Made by a program: the position numbers and the translations under genes. The notes beneath the pieces are model-generated. The model was not told the origin of the DNA. It saw only the letters and a list, made by a program, of their open reading frames with translations, and did no database searches. This document shows positions 23,348 through 31,227 of a stretch of 36,774 bases of DNA, one piece after another. Source of the DNA: an uncultured Collinsella sp. (GTDB taxonomy: Bacteria; Actinomycetota; Coriobacteriia; Coriobacteriales; Coriobacteriaceae); the NCBI GenBank assembly GCA_902491055.1, contig CABUGI010000008.1:1-36774 (forward strand), in the 5' to 3' direction. How positions within the stretch are numbered: the first letter of the stretch is position 1; every line of letters begins with the position of its first letter.

Positions 23348-24202
23348 ATGTCCGTCCGTATCATTACCGACTCCGCGAGCGATATGTCGCCTGCGGAGCA
23401 TCCGGCACTATCCGTCCTGCCGCTATCCGTCACCTTTGGCACCGATGTGTACATGGATGGCGTCGACATCGATCACCAGCGCTTTTACGAGATGCTGGTC
23501 GAGCGCGACGAGCTGCCCAAGACCGGTCAGGTCAACCCGTACGCCTTTTCGCAGGCGATTGCCGAAGCACGTGAGGCCGGCGACGAAGCCGTGATTATTA
23601 TCGTGGGCGCTAAGCTTTCGGGCACCAACCAAAGTGCCCGCACCGCACTTGCCGAGGCGCCGGGCGGCGATGTGTATGTGGTGGATAGCAATAACGTTAC
23701 CCTGGGCGAGCGCGTGCTGGTTGAGTACGCGCTGCGTTTGGTGGACGAGGGCCAAGGCGCGGCTCAGATCGCGGCGGCTGTCGAGGCCGTGCGCGACCGT
23801 GTTGTCGTCATCGGCCTGCTCGAGACGCTTGAGTACCTCGTTCGCGGCGGTCGCCTGTCTGCTGCGGCTGGTGCTGTGGGTACGCTGCTCAACGTGAAGC
23901 CCGTGGTGGCAGCGGAGGACGGTCTGATCGTGCAGCTGGGCAAGGCACGCGGCTCCAAGAACGGCCGCAACCTGTTGAACCAGAAGGTTGAGCAGGCGGG
24001 CGGCGTCGACTTTTCTATGCCGCTGGCGCTCGGCTACACGGGCCTTTCGGACGCGGTGCTCAAGAAGTATATCGAGGACAGCGCAGCGCTCTGGGCCGGT
24101 CACTCCGAGGGCGATCTGCCCGTTCACACCATCGGTGCCACCATCGGCACCCACGTGGGCCCCGGCGCCGTAGCCGTAGCCTTCTTCCAACCCGCCAACT
24201 AA
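23348..24202 (+). CDS. DegV-family fatty-acid-binding protein
   Basis: A 284-residue member of the DegV/FakB family. These proteins bind a fatty acid and present it to the kinase FakA for phosphorylation on the way into phospholipid. Family marks are ITDSASDM at the N-terminus, LPLSVTFG, KTGQVNPYAF (the TSQP-like segment), GAKLSGTNQSA, the VVDSNNVTLGE block and LVRGGRLSAAAGAVGTLLNVKPV near residue 170. The C-terminal TIGATIGTHVGPGAVAVAFF contains the conserved IGTHxGPGA. AAAGGA lies six bases ahead of the ATG. No fakA gene is in the window. Confidence 0.92.
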   Translation: MSVRIITDSASDMSPAEHPALSVLPLSVTFGTDVYMDGVDIDHQRFYEMLVERDELPKTGQVNPYAFSQAIAEAREAGDEAVIIIVGAKLSGTNQSARTALAEAPGGDVYVVDSNNVTLGERVLVEYALRLVDEGQGAAQIAAAVEAVRDRVVVIGLLETLEYLVRGGRLSAAAGAVGTLLNVKPVVAAEDGLIVQLGKARGSKNGRNLLNQKVEQAGGVDFSMPLALGYTGLSDAVLKKYIEDSAALWAGHSEGDLPVHTIGATIGTHVGPGAVAVAFFQPAN

Positions 24203-24214
24203 CCGACCTGCCAT

Positions 24215-24253
24215 AAACCACCACAAAGGGGACAGGCACCTTTGTGGTGGTTT
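24215..24253. repeat. Dispersed palindrome family I, copy 4 (inverted orientation)
   Basis: AAACCACCACAAAGG and CCTTTGTGGTGGTTT enclose GGACAGGCA. The 15-bp arms are perfect. Terminator-like, directly after the DegV stop. Confidence 0.85.
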
Positions 24254-24282
24254 ATGCTTTTCCGGGTGGAAGGGAGCGAGCA

Positions 24283-24603
24283 ATGGCGTCTGAGGGCTTT
24301 TTTGAACGGGTGTACGAGGTGGTCGAGCAGATTCCCGAGGGGATGGTCGCCACGTATGGTCAGGTGGCGCTGCTTGCCGGTCGTCCACGAAGTGCGCGGT
24401 ACGTGGGTTACGCGCTGCACAGCAATCCGCGCCCCGGCGAGATTCCCTGCCATCGCGTGGTGTTTGCCGACGGCCGTATCTGTGAGGGCTTTGCCTTTGG
24501 TGGCCCCGATGCTCAGCGCGAGCTCTTAATGGGGGAGGGCGTGACGTTTGCCGATCCCATGCATGTTGATCTGGCCGCCTGTCGCTGGCCTGCCGGGCTG
24601 TAG
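24283..24603 (+). CDS. O6-alkylguanine-DNA transferase-like (MGMT/ATL) protein
   Basis: A 106-residue protein equal to the DNA-binding domain of O6-alkylguanine-DNA alkyltransferase. The helix-turn-helix region reads MVATYGQVALLAGRPRSARYVGYALHS with the arginine finger, and the active loop is PCHRVV with the acceptor Cys present; ATL proteins have Trp there. It therefore may still accept alkyl groups, although the N-terminal domain of Ada/Ogt enzymes is absent. The start at 24283 has GAAGGGAG upstream; an earlier in-frame ATG lies in the repeat and is rejected. It is flanked on both sides by family I palindromes. Confidence 0.85.
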   Translation: MASEGFFERVYEVVEQIPEGMVATYGQVALLAGRPRSARYVGYALHSNPRPGEIPCHRVVFADGRICEGFAFGGPDAQRELLMGEGVTFADPMHVDLAACRWPAGL

Positions 24604-24617
24604 TGGCGGGCTTCGTC

Positions 24618-24658
24618 AAAATCACCACAAAGGTGCCTGTCCCCTTCGTGGTGGTTTT
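24618..24658. repeat. Dispersed palindrome family I, copy 5
   Basis: AAAATCACCACAAAGG and CCTTCGTGGTGGTTTT enclose TGCCTGTCC, with two changes in the arms. It follows the MGMT-like gene, and the T-run on the plus strand fits a terminator. Confidence 0.8.
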
Positions 24659-24928
24659 AGTTTACCGGAGCTAACTTATGGAGAAGGTGTGGCGGCGTAT
24701 ATTGACGCTACAAAGTAAACCACGGTGAACTATATTGTATTCAGCAACGGAGCAGGCAATAGGCGATGAAAAAGCCTGCCCTGTTGAGTTTGATTCGCAT
24801 TCCTCCCCTCTGTGCGATTCAACGGTGTACTTCGGGAACAGGCCCGCTGGCAACTAACTGCCAGCGGGCCTGTTCCTGTTTCGGTGAGGATTCAGCCTCA
24901 CCGTCTATGTTGTGCGAAGGCGCTTTGC
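24659..24928. other. Intergenic region between MGMT-like gene and trpS
   Basis: With the repeat before it, this makes about 325 bases without a gene. It contains a GCAGGC/GCCTGC hairpin (24752-24779), the strong hairpin at 24835-24876 and GGTGAGG/CCTCACC at 24883-24902 next to the trpS stop. No credible coding frame was seen. Confidence 0.5.
24835..24876 (-). terminator. Strong hairpin downstream of trpS
   Basis: Perfect 18-bp arms from GGAACAGGCC (left) to GGCCTGTTCC (right) around ACTAAC. It lies 53 bases beyond the trpS stop on the minus strand. The flank there has only CCGAAG, with no T-run, so termination may be Rho-assisted or the element may protect the 3' end. Confidence 0.55.
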
Positions 24929-25978
24929 CTAGTACACCATACCCATGGCGTCCTGAACCTCTGCCAGGGTCTGCTCGGCGATCTCGTTGGCGCGACGGTT
25001 GCCCTCGTGCAGAACGTCCTTCACATAGTCCAGATCGTTCTCGTAGCGCTGGCGACGCTCGCGGATCGGTGCGAAGTACTCGTTGACGGCCTCGGTCACG
25101 TACTTCTTGAGCTGGCCGGAGCCGCCCATGCCAATCTCCTCGGCAATCTCGACCTCGGAGCGACCGGTGCAGATGGCGGCTGTCGAAAGCAGGCCGGACA
25201 CACCGGGGCGGTTCTCGGGGTCGAACGTGATCATGCGCTCGGAGTCGGTCTGGCTCTTCTTGATGCGCTTGGCCGTTTCCTCGGCGGTCATCGAAATATT
25301 GATGGCGTTGCCGTAGCTCTTGCTCATCTTGCGACCGTCAAGGCCGGGCAGCAGCGGGGTCTCGGACAGCAGCGCCTCGACCTCGGGAAATACCTTGCCG
25401 TAGCGGTTGTTAAAGCGGCGGGCGATGGTACGGGTGAGCTCGATGTGCGGCAGCTGGTCGCGGCCGACGGGCACCACATTGCCCTTGCAGAACAGGATGT
25501 CGCAGGCCTGGTGCACCGGGTAGGTGAGCAGAAGGCCGGTGAGCTCGTGGCCCGAGGCCTCCATCTCGGCCTTGACCGTGGGGTTGCGCGCCAGCTCGGC
25601 CTCGGACACCAGCGACAGGAACGGCAGCATGAGCTGGTTGGCGGCAGGCACGGCGGAGTGCGCGTAGATCATGGTCTTGTCGGGGTCGATACCGCAGGCA
25701 AGGTAGTCCATGACCATGTTGTACACGTTGTCCTGGATGTGCTCGGTCGTGTCGCGGTCAGTGATGACCTGGTAGTCGGCGATGAGCACGTTGGTCTTGG
25801 CGCCCATGTTCTGCAGCTCAACACGGCCCTTGAGGGTGCCGAAGTAGTGGCCCAGGTGCAGACGGCCGGTGGGGCGGTCGCCGGTGAGCATGGTGAACTT
25901 CTCGGGCGTTTTGGCCAGGCCCTCGCGAATGGCGTTGCTCTTTTGCAGCGCGACTTCGTAGCTGTTCTCGTTTGGCAT
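24929..25978 (-). CDS. trpS: Tryptophanyl-tRNA synthetase
   Basis: A 349-residue class I synthetase that charges tRNA-Trp. The ATP-binding signature HLGH lies in GDRPTGRLHLGHYFG (about residues 28-42, HIGH in most), and the second signature is GRKMSKSYGNAI. PVGRDQLPHIELTR and the C-terminal helical region (KYVTEAVNEYFAPIRERR) match the bacterial enzyme. The start at 25978 has TAGGAG ahead. No T-box or leader peptide is visible upstream on the minus strand. Confidence 0.95.
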   Translation of the reverse strand: MPNENSYEVALQKSNAIREGLAKTPEKFTMLTGDRPTGRLHLGHYFGTLKGRVELQNMGAKTNVLIADYQVITDRDTTEHIQDNVYNMVMDYLACGIDPDKTMIYAHSAVPAANQLMLPFLSLVSEAELARNPTVKAEMEASGHELTGLLLTYPVHQACDILFCKGNVVPVGRDQLPHIELTRTIARRFNNRYGKVFPEVEALLSETPLLPGLDGRKMSKSYGNAINISMTAEETAKRIKKSQTDSERMITFDPENRPGVSGLLSTAAICTGRSEVEIAEEIGMGGSGQLKKYVTEAVNEYFAPIRERRQRYENDLDYVKDVLHEGNRRANEIAEQTLAEVQDAMGMVY

Positions 25979-26148
25979 GATTGCTCCTAACGTATGTTCA
26001 TGGGTCAAGATGATAACGCGTTTATTGGAGGGGCGGTGCGTAAGTAGGCGAGGGGCGGGAGAGGGACGCGCGTGGTGCGGCATGTGCGATGGGTGCGGCG
26101 CGGCCGCGCTTGGCTAACGGTGCCTTGGCACATCCTCGGCAGCTTGCC

Positions 26149-27348
26149 CTAGAGCTTGTGGTGGCGCTCTTCTTTGCGCTCCTCGGCTGCCTGCTCCTCC
26201 TGCTTAAAGGCGGGGTCGTCGGGGGTGACGAGCTCGTCCTCGTGCGTACGCTTGTTGTAATGGTGGCGCAGCACGGGTTCAAACAGGTGCAGGTGCTTGG
26301 CGAAGGCCGCCGAGCCAATGGCGAGCACGGTAAAGATGAGCACACGCATGGGCACCTCGACCTGGTTAATCGCGGCGGCGCCGGCCGAAAGCATGATGCA
26401 CCAGGCATAGATGAGCAGCACGGCCTGTTTTTGGTTGTAGCCTTCTTGGATCAGGCGGTGGTGGATGTGGCCCTTGTCGGCCTGCCCAATGCTAATGTGG
26501 GCGCGCCTGCGGCGCACAATGGCGCTAAACGTGTCGATGATGGGCACGCCGGCAACGATGAGCGGGATGATAAGCGAGGTGAGCGCGGCGGTGCGGCTCA
26601 CGTTGAGCAGCGAGATGGAGCCCAACGCAAAGCCTAGAAGCAGCGACCCCGAGTCGCCCAAGAAGATGCTTGCGGGGTTGAAGTTGTAGCGCAAAAAGGC
26701 CAGACAGGCGCCAAAGAGCGCAATGGAGAGCGCGGCGGCGTCGATGCGGCCCGAGAGAACGGCCATCGAAAACATGGTGAACGACGCGATGCCGCAGATG
26801 CCCGTGGCCAAGCCGTCGAGGCCGTCGATGAGGTTAATGATGTTGGTGAATGCCACCAGATAGATCACGGTGATGGGGTAGGCGAGCCATGCGAGCATGA
26901 TTTCGCCGGGGGCAAACGGGTTGACGATGACGCCGATTTTCAGGCCGCCGATACAGGCGATGAGCGCGGCGAGGACCTGTCCGGCCAGCTTTTGCTTGGG
27001 CTTGAGCTGGAAGACGTCGTCGATAGCGCCGGTCGCAAAGATGACGGTAAAGGAGAGCGCCAGCATGGGATAGCTAATGTGAAGGCGCGGGTGCGGCACC
27101 AGGACGGGTGGCCAGCCTAGGTGCCAGGTGCCTAGGATTTGCACAATGCAGGCAACGACCAGGCCCAAAAACACCGCCGTTCCGCCCAAACGCGGGATGG
27201 GCTTGGTGTTGATGCGGCGCTTAGAAGGATAGTCGACGGCATCGAGCTTAATTGCCAAGCGCTTGACCAGGGGCACCGCGAGGAAGGTCGTGATAAAGGC
27301 CGCCGCTGCCACGCATAGGTACGGTATGTAGCTCGGGGATGAAGCCAT
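26149..27348 (-). CDS. Undecaprenyl-phosphate glycosyl-1-phosphate transferase (TagO/WecA type)
   Basis: A 399-residue membrane enzyme of the MraY/WecA/TagO family, with about 11 helices. It should transfer a sugar-1-phosphate from a UDP-sugar to undecaprenyl phosphate, starting wall teichoic acid, capsule or other surface glycans. Family marks are the Asp pair in GAIDDVFQL, NLIDGLDGLATG, the metal-binding FLGDSGSL and the cytosolic GHIHHRLI, which is typical of TagO/WecA rather than MraY. The C-terminal tail (about residues 360-399) is charged and rich in Glu, Lys and His. Neither the ATG at 27348 nor an earlier TTG has a clear ribosome site, so the start is uncertain by six codons. Confidence 0.88.
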   Translation of the reverse strand: MASSPSYIPYLCVAAAAFITTFLAVPLVKRLAIKLDAVDYPSKRRINTKPIPRLGGTAVFLGLVVACIVQILGTWHLGWPPVLVPHPRLHISYPMLALSFTVIFATGAIDDVFQLKPKQKLAGQVLAALIACIGGLKIGVIVNPFAPGEIMLAWLAYPITVIYLVAFTNIINLIDGLDGLATGICGIASFTMFSMAVLSGRIDAAALSIALFGACLAFLRYNFNPASIFLGDSGSLLLGFALGSISLLNVSRTAALTSLIIPLIVAGVPIIDTFSAIVRRRRAHISIGQADKGHIHHRLIQEGYNQKQAVLLIYAWCIMLSAGAAAINQVEVPMRVLIFTVLAIGSAAFAKHLHLFEPVLRHHYNKRTHEDELVTPDDPAFKQEEQAAEERKEERHHKL

Positions 27349-27553
27349 GAATCTAAAAACCGCCAAGCGTCGAAGGAAAAGGTCAGAAGAACGCCATGCG
27401 CAAAGGGCATAGCCGAACCATAATACTCGACCAAGGGGGGTGCATGTAATTGCACGCAGCGATAATCACGCGCTTACCAGATATTGGGATGTTGTCGATG
27501 GCTTGTCGGGATGCCGACGGGGATCCATATGGACTGTAATGGTGATTTTCGGC

Positions 27554-27724
27554 AAAAGAAAACCACCCCCCACGTTACGAAAATGAACCCACCTAAAACA
27601 GGTGGGTGCCCTCATCGACTGTTCCAGCGTCCTTAACAACGAAGGATACCTGTACTAGGTACGACTGTGTGGGCTCCCTAAATAAACGCGACGGTTCACC
27701 CAGTTGCTCCGCGGGGGGCGGAAT
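27554..27724 (-). ncRNA. Structured small RNA, possibly 6S-like
   Basis: On the minus strand a transcript starting near 27724 would open with CCGCCCCCCGCG, which pairs over 12 bp with CGTGGGGGGTGG at its far end (27574-27563), followed by TTTTCTTTT, a terminator-like end. Inside are a perfect hairpin ACCCACCT/AGGTGGGT (27588-27608), TCCTT/AAGGA and ACCT/AGGT hairpins, and TGAACC that could pair with GGTTCA. A long closing stem, a length near 160-170 nt and a CACCCACCT...GGGTTCA block near the 3' end recall 6S RNA, which binds RNA polymerase. The usual long terminal stem is not clear, so only the existence of a structured RNA is well supported. Confidence 0.45.
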
Positions 27725-27730
27725 ACCTAC

Positions 27731-27759
27731 ATCATAAAGCGGAACTTTGTGGATTCCAG
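27731..27759 (-). promoter_or_regulatory. Promoter of the structured RNA
   Basis: On the minus strand TATGAT (27736-27731) is preceded at 17 bases by a weak CTGGAA (27759-27754). The predicted start, about 27724, falls within three bases of the closing stem of the RNA. Confidence 0.45.
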
Positions 27760-27874
27760 TCTTGACATTACAAAAATCGTGTCGGACGATTACGGCGCCT
27801 TAGGGACGGAGCCGTCTACGCGGCCTGGCCCTTTACGTTTGAGCTGCTGAATCGTTGTTTTGGAGCATGTTTTT

Positions 27875-28813
27875 ATGCCGACGTCGTTGACCGAACTTTT
27901 TTCGCCCGCCTGCCATTTGTGTCCGCGCCGTTGCGGTGCGGCGCGCGATGAGGGCGCGCGCGGCGTATGCGGTGCTAACGACACGCTCAGGGTGGCCCGC
28001 GCGGCGCTTCATATGTGGGAGGAGCCGCCTATCTCGGGCGAGGCCGGTTCGGGCACGATCTTCTTTAGCGGTTGCTCGCTTAAATGTATCTACTGCCAGA
28101 ACCACGAGATCTCGACCGGCAATTTTGGCCTTGAGATTTCGCCTGAGCGCCTGGTCGAGATTATGCTGGAACTGCAGGACCAGGGTGCCAACAACATCAA
28201 TTTGGTGACGGCGACGCACTATGCGCACCTGTTGCCTGCCGCGATTGCCGCGGCACGGATGCGCGGGCTAGTCATCCCGATCGTCTACAACACGAGTGGT
28301 TACGAGCGTGCGAGTGCCGTGGCGGCGCTGGGCGACCTGGTCGATGTGTGGCTCACCGACTTTAAATATGCCGATGCCGGGCTTGCGCAGTCGCTTTCTC
28401 ATATTAAGGACTACCCGCGCGTGGCCGTGTCGGGTCTGGCCCAGATGGCGCGCGAGATCGATCGCCGCGGGGGAGAGTTGGTGGATGAGGGCGGGCTCAT
28501 GAAGCGCGGCATCATCGTGCGCCACCTGGTGCTTCCGGGGCATGCGGACGATTCGTGTCGCGTACTGGACCTGGTGTGGCAGACGGTGGGCGACGTGCCG
28601 ATCTCGGTCATGAACCAGTACACGCCCAATGCGCTTATGCGCGAACAAGGCGGCGATCTGGCGCGCGCCGTGACGCGCGAGGAGTACGAGCAGGTGCTCG
28701 ACCATGCCGACGACCTGGGCTTTACGACAATGTTCTGGCAAGAAGGCGGCGCGGTAGACGAGAGCTTTACCCCGGCCTTCGACACCACCGGCGTCCTCAC
28801 CAGCGCAAAGTAG
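27875..28813 (+). CDS. PflX-like radical SAM protein (COG1313 type)
   Basis: A 312-residue radical SAM protein related to pyruvate-formate-lyase activating enzymes, of the PflX group. The cluster motif Cys67-x3-Cys71-x2-Cys74 (GCSLKCIYCQN) binds the 4Fe-4S that cleaves S-adenosylmethionine. A second N-terminal set, Cys13, Cys16, Cys20 and Cys32 (CHLCPRRCG...VCG), may hold another cluster. Conserved VTATHYAHLLP, NTSGYER, WLTDFKY and RHLVLPGH follow. The target protein or substrate is unknown and no glycyl-radical enzyme gene is nearby. ATG 27875 is chosen with GGAG nine bases ahead; a TTG five codons earlier is the alternative. Confidence 0.88.
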   Translation: MPTSLTELFSPACHLCPRRCGAARDEGARGVCGANDTLRVARAALHMWEEPPISGEAGSGTIFFSGCSLKCIYCQNHEISTGNFGLEISPERLVEIMLELQDQGANNINLVTATHYAHLLPAAIAAARMRGLVIPIVYNTSGYERASAVAALGDLVDVWLTDFKYADAGLAQSLSHIKDYPRVAVSGLAQMAREIDRRGGELVDEGGLMKRGIIVRHLVLPGHADDSCRVLDLVWQTVGDVPISVMNQYTPNALMREQGGDLARAVTREEYEQVLDHADDLGFTTMFWQEGGAVDESFTPAFDTTGVLTSAK

Positions 28814-28822
28814 TGCGTTCGT

Positions 28823-28902
28823 CGATGATTTTTCTGGGACGGGGGATAAATAATCATCGGGTGGCTCGGGCGTTCGAATAGTAGTCAAAACAGCCCCGTC
28901 CC
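28823..28902. repeat. Dispersed palindrome family II, copy c (interlocked arms)
   Basis: CGATGATT (28823-28830) pairs with AATCATCG (28852-28859), while GGGACGGGG (28836-28844) inside that loop pairs with CCCCGTCCC (28894-28902) outside it. The two stems therefore interlock like a pseudoknot or exclude each other. It follows the radical SAM stop and shares CTGGGAC/GTCCCAAAAA with the elements at 7095-7198. Confidence 0.55.
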
Positions 28903-28923
28903 AAAAAGACTGGGTATTGGGCG

Positions 28924-28951
28924 TTGACAGTTGGCGAGCCGTAGGTAAAAT
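28924..28951 (+). promoter_or_regulatory. Promoter of the tRNA-Ala gene
   Basis: A consensus TTGACA (28924-28929) and TAAAAT (28946-28951) lie 16 bases apart, 13 bases ahead of the mature 5' end. Confidence 0.75.
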
Positions 28952-28964
28952 ATCGACTTGTCCT

Positions 28965-29037
28965 GGGGACGTAGCTCAGTTGGGAGAGCGCTGCCGTCGC
29001 ATGGCAGAGGCCGAGGGTTCGACTCCCTTCGTCTCCA
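28965..29037 (+). tRNA. tRNA-Ala, anticodon CGC
   Basis: A 73-base cloverleaf. The acceptor stem GGGGACG pairs with CGTCTCC and includes the G3-U70 wobble pair that identifies alanine tRNA. The D arm is GCTC/GAGC, the anticodon stem CTGCC/GGCAG with loop GTCGCAT giving CGC at 34-36, and the T arm GAGGG-TTCGACT-CCCTT includes one G-T pair. The discriminator is A, and the terminal CCA is not fully encoded (ACCC follows). It stands alone, reads GCG codons, and has its own promoter and terminator. Confidence 0.95.
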
Positions 29038-29052
29038 CCCTTGGATTTGATA

Positions 29053-29083
29053 AGCCGCTGACATTGTGTCGGCGGCTTTTTTT
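29053..29083 (+). terminator. Intrinsic terminator after tRNA-Ala
   Basis: AAGCCGCTGACA and TGTCGGCGGCTT form a stem with a TTG loop and one T-G pair, followed by a seven-T run. It ends the tRNA transcript 19 bases ahead of the next start codon. Confidence 0.85.
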
Positions 29084-29101
29084 AAAAGAAAGGGCTGTAC
29101 C

Positions 29102-29560
29102 ATGGCCGAGCTTGAGTCCCAACCACTGTCTGCCGAGGAACGCGCCGAGTTGGAAGAGCTCCGCGCCGAGAAAGCTCGTCGCGAGGCCCAGGAAGAGGCA
29201 CGCCGCGAGCGTGAGGAGTTGGCCGCCCTGCGTGCCGAGCGCGAGAAGGCCGAGGAGGCCGCTGCGAAGGTTGCATCCGAGCCCAAGCCCGCGCCCGCAC
29301 CCAAGCCCGCTGCTGCGAAGCCTGCACCTGCCGCGCCCAAACCTCAGCCTAAAAAGGCCGCTCGTCTTAAGTCCGTCGAGCCCAAGCCGAGCCGTGACGA
29401 GATGACCTTTGCCCAGCGCATGGTTACCTCCAAGGAGCCTACGGGCGAGAATGAGATCCCCGGCATGGCTCCGGCTCAAAAAATCATCATCGTGCTCGCC
29501 CTCATCGCGTTTATCGTCTTTATGGTTTACACGATCACGGGCAGCATGGGCCTGCACTAA
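29102..29560 (+). CDS. Small coiled-coil membrane-anchored protein
   Basis: A 152-residue protein not assigned to a family. Residues about 10-58 are a highly charged Glu/Arg/Ala coiled coil. Residues 60-85 are a Pro/Ala/Lys linker (PKPAPAPKPA and similar). Residues 127-147 form one transmembrane helix (IIIVLALIAFIVFMVYTI) with a very short tail outside. The coiled coil precedes the single helix and there is no signal peptide, so it is probably a C-terminally anchored cytosolic protein. The ATG at 29102 is preceded by AAAGGG. Because a terminator stands just upstream, it likely relies on its own promoter or on read-through from the tRNA. Confidence 0.7.
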   Translation: MAELESQPLSAEERAELEELRAEKARREAQEEARREREELAALRAEREKAEEAAAKVASEPKPAPAPKPAAAKPAPAAPKPQPKKAARLKSVEPKPSRDEMTFAQRMVTSKEPTGENEIPGMAPAQKIIIVLALIAFIVFMVYTITGSMGLH

Positions 29561-29642
29561 CCTGTTCGCGCCGGGCTCCATGCCCGCACGTCCGCCTCGC
29601 CCAACCCTCAACCTCTGCACAACACATCCGAAAGGTCGCCCC

Positions 29643-31148
29643 ATGGCTTTGACCGACATCTCGCATCCCACCGACATTGCAATGCTCACCGATCTGTACG
29701 AACTCACTATGGCCCAGGGCCTGTGGGAGAGCGGCAAGGCCAATGAGCAGGGTTGTTTTACGGCGTTTTACCGCGACCATCCCTTTGGCAGCGCCTATGC
29801 CGTCATGTGCGGCACCGCCGAGCTGCCCGAGCTTGTCGAGAATCTGCGCTTTACGCCCGAGGACATCGACTATCTAGCTTCGCTCCAGGCTCCGGCCGGC
29901 GGCGCGATGTTTAAGCCTGCATTCCTCGACTATCTGCGCAACTTCCGTGCGCACGTGAACATTGACGCCGTGTCCGAGGGCGAGCTCGTGTTTCCGCGCG
30001 AGCCCATGGTGCGCGTCACCGGCCCGTCGCTGGAGTGCCAGCTTCTCGAGACCGCGCTGCTCAACATCGTCGGCTTCCAGACGCTTGTTGCCACCAAGAC
30101 GGCACGCGTGGTGTTGGCGGCCGACGGTCGTCCCGTGGCCGAGTTTGGCCTGCGCCGTGCCCAGGGTCCCGATGGCGGCCTGGCCGTCGCGCGCGCGAGC
30201 TACGTTGCCGGCTGTTCCTCTACGTCTAATGTGCTCGCCGGTCGCCGCTACGGTATTCCCGTCTTTGGCACGCATGCGCACAGCTGGGTGATGAGCTTCG
30301 ATTCCGAGCTCGAGGCCTTCCGCGCATTTGCCAAGTCGAGCCCCAAGAACTGTACGCTGCTCATCGACACCTACGATGTACGCGAGGGCTGCGAGCATGC
30401 CATTACGGTTGCCAAGGAGATGGAGGCGGTGGGCGAGCGCCTGTCGGCTATTCGCATCGACTCGGGCGACCTCGCCAAGCTGTCCAAGTATGTCCGCGGC
30501 CGTTTTGATGCTGAGGGACTGCCCTATGTGGGGATTTCGGTCTCCAACGACCTGGACGAGTACACGATCCAGTCGCTGCTCGACCAGGGTGCGCCCATCG
30601 ATAGCTTTGGCGTGGGCACCAAGCTCGCGACCTGCTACGATCAGCCGGCGCTGGGCGGCGTGTACAAGCTTTCGGCCCGCCGCGCGAGCGAGACGGACCC
30701 GTGGACGCCGGTGGTGAAGCTTTCCGAGCAGCCCTACAAGCGCACGATTCCCGGCGTGCAGCGCGTGCGCCGTTATTACGACGGCTTTGGCGGCCCGGTC
30801 TGCGACATGATCTACGACGAGGACCATCTGGTGGGGGAGGGCGCCGCGCGCGGCAATACCCTCGTGGCCGTGAATGATGCCGCCCTGGTGACCGACGTGT
30901 CGGAGCTTGAGTATCGCGAGCTGCTGGTGCCGATCGTGCGCGATGGCAGTGCAGTGGCTCCGCGTGAGAGCATCCAGGACGCGCGCGAGCGCTGTGTTTG
31001 GGCGCTCGATCATCTGGACGCAGCTTTCAAGCGCTTCCTGTACCCGCAGACCTATGTGGTGGGCATGGAGCAGGGCCTGGCTCAGGTGCGCGACGAGCTC
31101 GTGCGCAAGAACATGGCCGCGGCTTCTGCCTTTCCCTGGGCTCACTAA
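29643..31148 (+). CDS. pncB: Nicotinate phosphoribosyltransferase
   Basis: A 501-residue enzyme of NAD salvage that joins nicotinate to PRPP with ATP hydrolysis, giving nicotinate mononucleotide. Family marks are the opening LTDLYELTMAQG, TGPSLECQLLETALLNIVGF, FGLRRAQGPDGGL with the active His replaced by the family's usual RRAQ context, GIPVFGTHAHSWVMSF, LLIDTYDVREG, IRIDSGDLAKLSK and SFGVGTKLATCYDQPALGGVYKL. These are typical of the longer Gram-positive form. The ATG at 29643 follows AAAGGT and the conserved N-terminus confirms it; a longer open frame upstream overlaps the preceding gene and is not used. Confidence 0.94.
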   Translation: MALTDISHPTDIAMLTDLYELTMAQGLWESGKANEQGCFTAFYRDHPFGSAYAVMCGTAELPELVENLRFTPEDIDYLASLQAPAGGAMFKPAFLDYLRNFRAHVNIDAVSEGELVFPREPMVRVTGPSLECQLLETALLNIVGFQTLVATKTARVVLAADGRPVAEFGLRRAQGPDGGLAVARASYVAGCSSTSNVLAGRRYGIPVFGTHAHSWVMSFDSELEAFRAFAKSSPKNCTLLIDTYDVREGCEHAITVAKEMEAVGERLSAIRIDSGDLAKLSKYVRGRFDAEGLPYVGISVSNDLDEYTIQSLLDQGAPIDSFGVGTKLATCYDQPALGGVYKLSARRASETDPWTPVVKLSEQPYKRTIPGVQRVRRYYDGFGGPVCDMIYDEDHLVGEGAARGNTLVAVNDAALVTDVSELEYRELLVPIVRDGSAVAPRESIQDARERCVWALDHLDAAFKRFLYPQTYVVGMEQGLAQVRDELVRKNMAAASAFPWAH

Positions 31149-31227
31149 TTCCTTGGGCGGTAGGGGCGAGTCACGCTCCCTTGGCCGCCAGCTCGGCCGT
31201 TCGCTGAACAGTTGATTGGTTTGACGT

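Larger units (their letters stand above)
27349..27874. other. Long intergenic region holding a structured RNA
   Basis: About 525 bases between divergent protein genes. The central part is the minus-strand RNA described separately. Bases 27349-27550 show nothing convincing. On the plus strand TTGACA at 27762-27767 and a small GACGG/CCGTC hairpin near 27806-27817 may belong to the promoter and leader of the radical SAM gene. Confidence 0.5.

Noticed and set aside
27554..27724. SRP (4.5S) RNA
   Set aside because: The GGAAGGAAGC-type domain IV sequence is not present on either strand.
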